Positions 52,701 through 58,700 of a stretch of DNA of 64,000 nucleotides are shown piece after piece. This DNA comes from Castor canadensis. Lineage: Eukaryota > Chordata > Mammalia > Rodentia > Castoridae. Location of the stretch: contig NC_133392.1 in NCBI RefSeq assembly GCF_047511655.1, positions 90,823,042-90,887,041 on the forward strand, in the 5' to 3' direction. Both the position numbers and the translations under genes were made by a program. How positions within the stretch are numbered: the stretch's first letter is position 1; the number at the start of each line of letters is the position of its first letter. The notes under the pieces are model-generated. The model searched no databases and was not told where the DNA came from. It saw only the letters and a program-made list of their open reading frames with translations.

Positions 52701-55700
52701 AAGGAGAATTGCTACAGGGGAATTGCTAGCAAGCCTGAGGGCCAAGACTTTAAGAAAGCTAAAGTAATCACAGGACAGTGCAAGTCTGCACTGAGAACTT
52801 TAAACATAGGCTTTAGAAAAGCTAAGCTAAAGAAAACATGGGTCAGTGCAAGCCTGAGCACTGAGGCTTTAAGAAAGCTAAAGAGAGAATATGGGACAGT
52901 GCAAGTCTGATGGGACAGTGCAAAGTCTGAGGGTAAAGACTTTGAGATTATGATAAAGAAAACCTAATAGAAAACATGGGACAGAACAAGGTTAAGGAAA
53001 GAGTTTTTAAAGAATAGTGAAGTGGGAGATTCCAAGATGGCAGCTAGAGGGAGGAAGCAGAAAACGTGCCTCCTAAAGTAAAATCTTAGAGAGATGGTGG
53101 ATATACACCTTATAGACAAAACCACTGAGAAGAGGCAAAGCTTTGACCCCTCCACACCTCTAGCCTGCGCAGAGCATCTCCACTTCACGTTAAATGGAGA
53201 AACCAGGAGGGCCAACGGGCCGCCTCCAGAGGCCGGCGCCCAAACAGCTTGGGAGGACTCAGACCACAAGGTGAGCTAAGCGGTACGTGGTACTCCCACA
53301 GACAACCCTAGGCCAGATCAGCATCACCCCCCTGGACTGACTGACCCCCACCCAGGGAAAAAAGAGAAACTGAGTAATAAGCAATAAGAACAATAAAGAC
53401 ATGTAGCAAAGAGAGTGGGCACCCTGAATGCTGAAGAGGGGAAGGGGAATCCCTCACAGAACTGTAAATAAACAAGCCAGGGCAGAGAAGGCAGGAGCGG
53501 CAGCACATGCCCAGCAACCAGGAGCAGGAAAGCTTGTAAAAGTGGTGGAGGAAGGAAAACTCCACAGGAGAGGGGGGAAGACCCACTTCCTACATGAGCT
53601 GTAAATAAACTAGCCAGCCTGAGAAAGCGGGTGCAGTGTCACCTTCCCCAGTGTGCTTGGAAAGGGGAAAGCTTGTAGCAGAGGCTCGCACACAGGAGAA
53701 CTCTGAGTAAACAAAGCTGGCAGAGCCAGGTGAGTGCTAAGCTCACCCCTGAGATCTGCATAAATAAAGCCTCCAGCAACAGCAGGCTGACAGCAGTGGG
53801 CAGGCAAGCCACAGCCACAGATAGCCATTCACAGAACTGTCTCCAGACTCTTTTTTTTTTTTTTCTTTTTGCTCTCCCTACCTTTGATGAGAAAACAACT
53901 GAACTATGCTTGCATGCTGAAAAACTTACTGAAACTGTATTGCATTTGAACCTGGGACACTTTGTGAGTTTTTGTTTTGTTTTGTTTTGTGCAGTTTTGG
54001 TTTATGTTATTTTTCCCCTTTGATGAGACAACTACAGAACAACATCTGAGGCACCATCTCCAAATTGGAGGCTGAGGGGCAAACACCAAAATTTCATTTG
54101 AACTTGGAGATTTTTTTAATTTTTTACTTTATTTTTTAAATTTTTTAATATATATTTTTTACATTTATTTATTCTTTATTTTTATTTTATTTATTTATTT
54201 ATTTTTATTTTCAATCCTCTCTGTCTCTCTAGTGCCTTTTCAGCTTATGGTTGAATAGTACACTGTCTCTCCCTGTTTATACCTTTGAAACTTCTTTTGT
54301 TTGTTTCTTTGTTTTGTTTTTTCTCTACTTGTTTATTTGTCTTTCCCTTTTCCTTTAACTTCTTTGCTTTCCATCTCCTCCCACCCTTCCATTCTAAATA
54401 TCACTAGTGATATTATTACAAGCCAGAAAATACTTAATTGCACACAGTACAGGGACAATAATAATACAAAGGGCAATGATGGGAAGACAGAAAAAACAGG
54501 GAAATCAGCTTCCCCACAGCAAAAAATTAGTACAGGAACCAGAGGGAAATGAAGAAAACACATACTCAGATCCAGACTCCAACAAAATGAAGATAAACTA
54601 TGCCAAAGAACCCAATGAAGCCCACAAGAATAATCTAAAAGAAGAAATACTACAGGTAATCAATGAGAATTTTATAGAGATGATACTGGATAGGGTCAAC
54701 CAAAATGTACAGGAGACACTCAAGAAATTCCAAGACAACAAAAATAGAGAATTTGAAAAAGCAAAAGAAGAAATAAAGCAAACCATAGAAGCACTGAATA
54801 AACACCAAAGTGAAACAGAGAACATGATTAATAAACAGATAAATGAACTCAGGACAAAAATAGACAACATTAAAGAGGAAACCACCCAGGATATGGAAAA
54901 CCTCAGAAAAAAGAATGAAACAGAACTGCAAAACAAAATGGAAGGCCAATCCTGCAGAATAGAACAAACAGAAGACAGAATCTCAGAACTCAAAGATGAA
55001 ATGGTAATTAAAGGAAAAACTGAAGAACTATTAATTAAACAACTTAAGACCTGTGAAAAGAAAATGCAAGAACTCACCGACTCCATCAAAAGACCAAACC
55101 TGAGAACCATGGGCATTGAAGAAGGAGAAGAGGTGCAAGCAAAAGGAATGTGTAATATATTTAACAAAATAATAACATAAAATTTCCCAAATCTAGACAA
55201 AGATATTCCCATACAGATGCAAGAGGCCTCCAGAACACCAAACAGACCAGATCAAAATAGAACTACCCCATGACATATCATCATTAAAACAACAACTTCA
55301 GAAACTAAGGGAAGAATATTGAAGGCTGTAAGAGAGAAAAAGCAAGTAACATACAAAGGTAAACCCATCAAAATCACAGCAGACTTCTCAACAGAAACAT
55401 TAAAAGCAAGAAGAGTGTGGGATGAGATCTTCCAGGCACTGAATGAAAATCACTTCAACCCCAGGATACTCTACCCAGCAAAACTATCATTCAAAATAGA
55501 TGGAGCGATAAAAGTCTTCCACGATAAACAGAAACTAAAACAATATGTGACCACAAAGCCACCACTACAAAAGATTCCTCAAGGGATTCTGCACACAGAA
55601 AGTGAAACCCAACATAACCATGAAAGGGCAGGCAGCACCAAGCTACAGGAAAAGAAAAGACTAGAAAGTAGAGAGTAACCTCAACTTAGGTACACACAAT

Positions 55701-58700
55701 CAAACCTTCAAACAACTAAGACAACAAAATGACAGGAATCTGTTAACACTTAATGTTAACAGACTTAATTCACCCATTCAAAAGGCACTGTTTGATGAAA
55801 TGGATTAAAAAGGAAGACCCAACAATTTGTTGCATACAGGAGACCCATCTCACTGACAGAAATAAGCATAGGCTTAGGATGAAAGGCTGGAAGATTTACC
55901 AAACCAATGGCTCCCGAAAACAGGCAGGGGTAGCAATACTTATTTGAAGTAGACTTCAAACCTATATGGATCAAACAAGATAAAGAAGGACATTCCATAC
56001 TAATAAAAGGGGAAATAGACCAAAAGGAAATAACAATTATCAACCTATATGCACCCAATGTCAATGCACTCAATTTCATCAAACATACCCTGAAAGACCT
56101 AAAAGCATATATAAACGCCAACACAGTGGTTGTGGGAGACTTTAACACCCCATTATCATCAATAGATAGGTCATCCAAACAAAAAATCAATAAAGAAATC
56201 CAAGATCTAAAATATACAATAGATCAAATGGACCTGCTTGATGTCTACAGAACATTTCATCCAACTTCTACACAATATACATTCTTCTCAGCAGCCCATG
56301 GAACCTTCTCCAAAATAGATCATATCCTAGGCACAAAGCAAGTCTCAACAAATATAAGAAAATAGAAATTATACCATGCATTCTATCTGATCACAATGCA
56401 ATAAAACTAGAACTCAACAACAAAAGTAAAGACAAAAAACATGCAAACAGCTGGAAATTGAATAACTCATTGCTTAATGAACAATGGGTCATTGATGAAA
56501 TAAACGAGAAAATTAAAAAGTCCCTGGAAGTCAATGAAAATGAAAACACAACCTACTGGAACCTATAGGACAAAGCAAAGGCAGTCTTGAGAGGAAAGTT
56601 TATAGCCGTGAGTGCATATATTAAAAAGACTGAAAGATCCCAAATCAATGACATAATGATACATCTCAAACTCCTAGAAAAACAAGAACAATCAAATCCC
56701 AAAACAAATAGGAGAGAAATAATAAAATAAGAGCTGAAATCAATGAAATAGAAACCAAAAAAACCATACGAAGAATTAATGAAACAAAAAGTTGGTTCTT
56801 TGAAAAAATAAACAAAATTGATAGACCCCTGGCAAACCTGACTAAAATGAGGAGAGAAAAACCCCAAATTAGTAGAATCAGGAATGCAAAAGGGGAGATA
56901 ACAACAAACACCTTGGAAGTCCAGGAAATCATCAGAGACTACTTCGAGAACTTATATTCAAATAAATTTGAAAATCTTAAAGAAATGGACAGATTTCTAG
57001 ATACTTATGATCATCCAAAACTGAACCAAGAAGGTATTAATCACCTGAATAGATCTATAACACAAAATGAAATTGAAGCAGCAATCAAGAGTCTCCCAAA
57101 AATGAAAAGTCCAGGACCTGATGGATTCTCTGCTGAATTCTATCAGACCTTTAAAGAAGAACTGATACCAACCCTCCTTAAACTGTTCAATGAAATAGAA
57201 AGGGAAAGAAAACTGCCTAACACATTTTATGAACCCAAAACCAGGCAAAGACACCTCCAAAAAGGAGAATTATAGGCCAATCTCCTTAATGAACATTGAT
57301 GCAAAAATCCTCAACAAAATAATGGCAAACTGAATTCAACAATACATCAAAAAGATTATTCACCATGACCAAGTAGGCTTCATCCCAGGAATACAGGGGT
57401 GGTTCAACATACGAAAATCAATAAACGTAATAAACCACATTAACAGAAGCAAAGACAAAAACCACTTGATCATCTGAATAAATGCAGAAAAAGCCATTGA
57501 TAAGATCCAACACCATTTCATGATAAAAGCTCTAAGAAAACTAGGAATAGAAGGAAAGTACCTCAACATTATAAAAGCTATATATGACAAACCTACAGCC
57601 AGCATTATACTTAACGGAGAAAAACTGAAATCATTCCCTCTAAAATCAGGAAGCAGACAAGGATGCCCACTCTCTCCACTCCAATTCAACATAGTACTAG
57701 AATTCCTAGGCAGAGCAATTAGGCAAGAAGGAATAAAAGGAATACAAATAGGTAATGGAACTGTCAAAATATCCCTATTTGCAGACAACATGATTCTATA
57801 CATTAAAGACCCAAAAAACTCTACTCAGAAGCTTCTAGACATCATCAATAGCTACAGCAAGTTAGCAGGATATAAAATCAACATAGAAAAATCATTAGCA
57901 TTTCTATACACTAATAATGAACAAACTGAAAAAGAATATTTGAAATCAATTCTGTTTACAATAGCCTCAAAAAAAAATCAAATACCTAGGTGTAAACCTA
58001 ACAAAGGATGTGAAGGACCTCTACAAGGAAAATTATAAACTTCTGAAAAAAGAGACTGAGAAAGACTATAGAAAGTGGAGAGATCTCCCATGCTCATGGA
58101 TTGGTAGAATCAACATAATAAAAATGTCTATACTCCCAAAAGTAATCTACATGTTTAATGCAATTCCCATCAAAATTCCAATGACATTCATTAGAGATTG
58201 AAAAATCTACCATTAAATTTATATGGAAACACAAGAGGCCACAAATAGCCAAGGCAATACTCAGTCAAAAGAACAATGCTGGAGGTATCACGATACCTGA
58301 CTTCAAACTATATTACAAAGCAATAACAATAAAACAGCATGGTACTGGCACAAAAACAAGACATGAAGACCAGTGGAACAGAATAGAGGACCCAGATATG
58401 AAGCCACACAACTGTAACCAACTTGTCTTTGACAAAGGCGCTAAAAATATAGGATGGAGAAAAGACAGCCTCTTCAACAAAAACTGTTGGAAAAACTGGT
58501 TAGCAGTCGGCAAAAAACTGAAACTAGAGCCATGCATATCACCCTATACCAATAGTAACTCAAGATCAAGGATCTTAATGTCAGACCACAAACTCTAAAG
58601 TTGATACAGGAAAGAGTAGGAAATACTCTGGAGTTAGTAGGTATAGGTAAGAACTTTCTCAATGGAACCCCAGCAGCACAGCAACTAAGAGATAGCATAG

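Noticed and set aside
52728-52981. Regular repeats with spacer-like gaps, considered as a CRISPR-like array
   Set aside because: Units vary in length and are degenerate, lie inside a retroviral LTR, and the genome is mammalian.
54598-55212. 204-codon minus-strand frame, hydrophobic and membrane-like
   Set aside because: It is the complement of L1 ORF1; A-rich coding sequence gives Phe/Leu/Ser-rich shadows.
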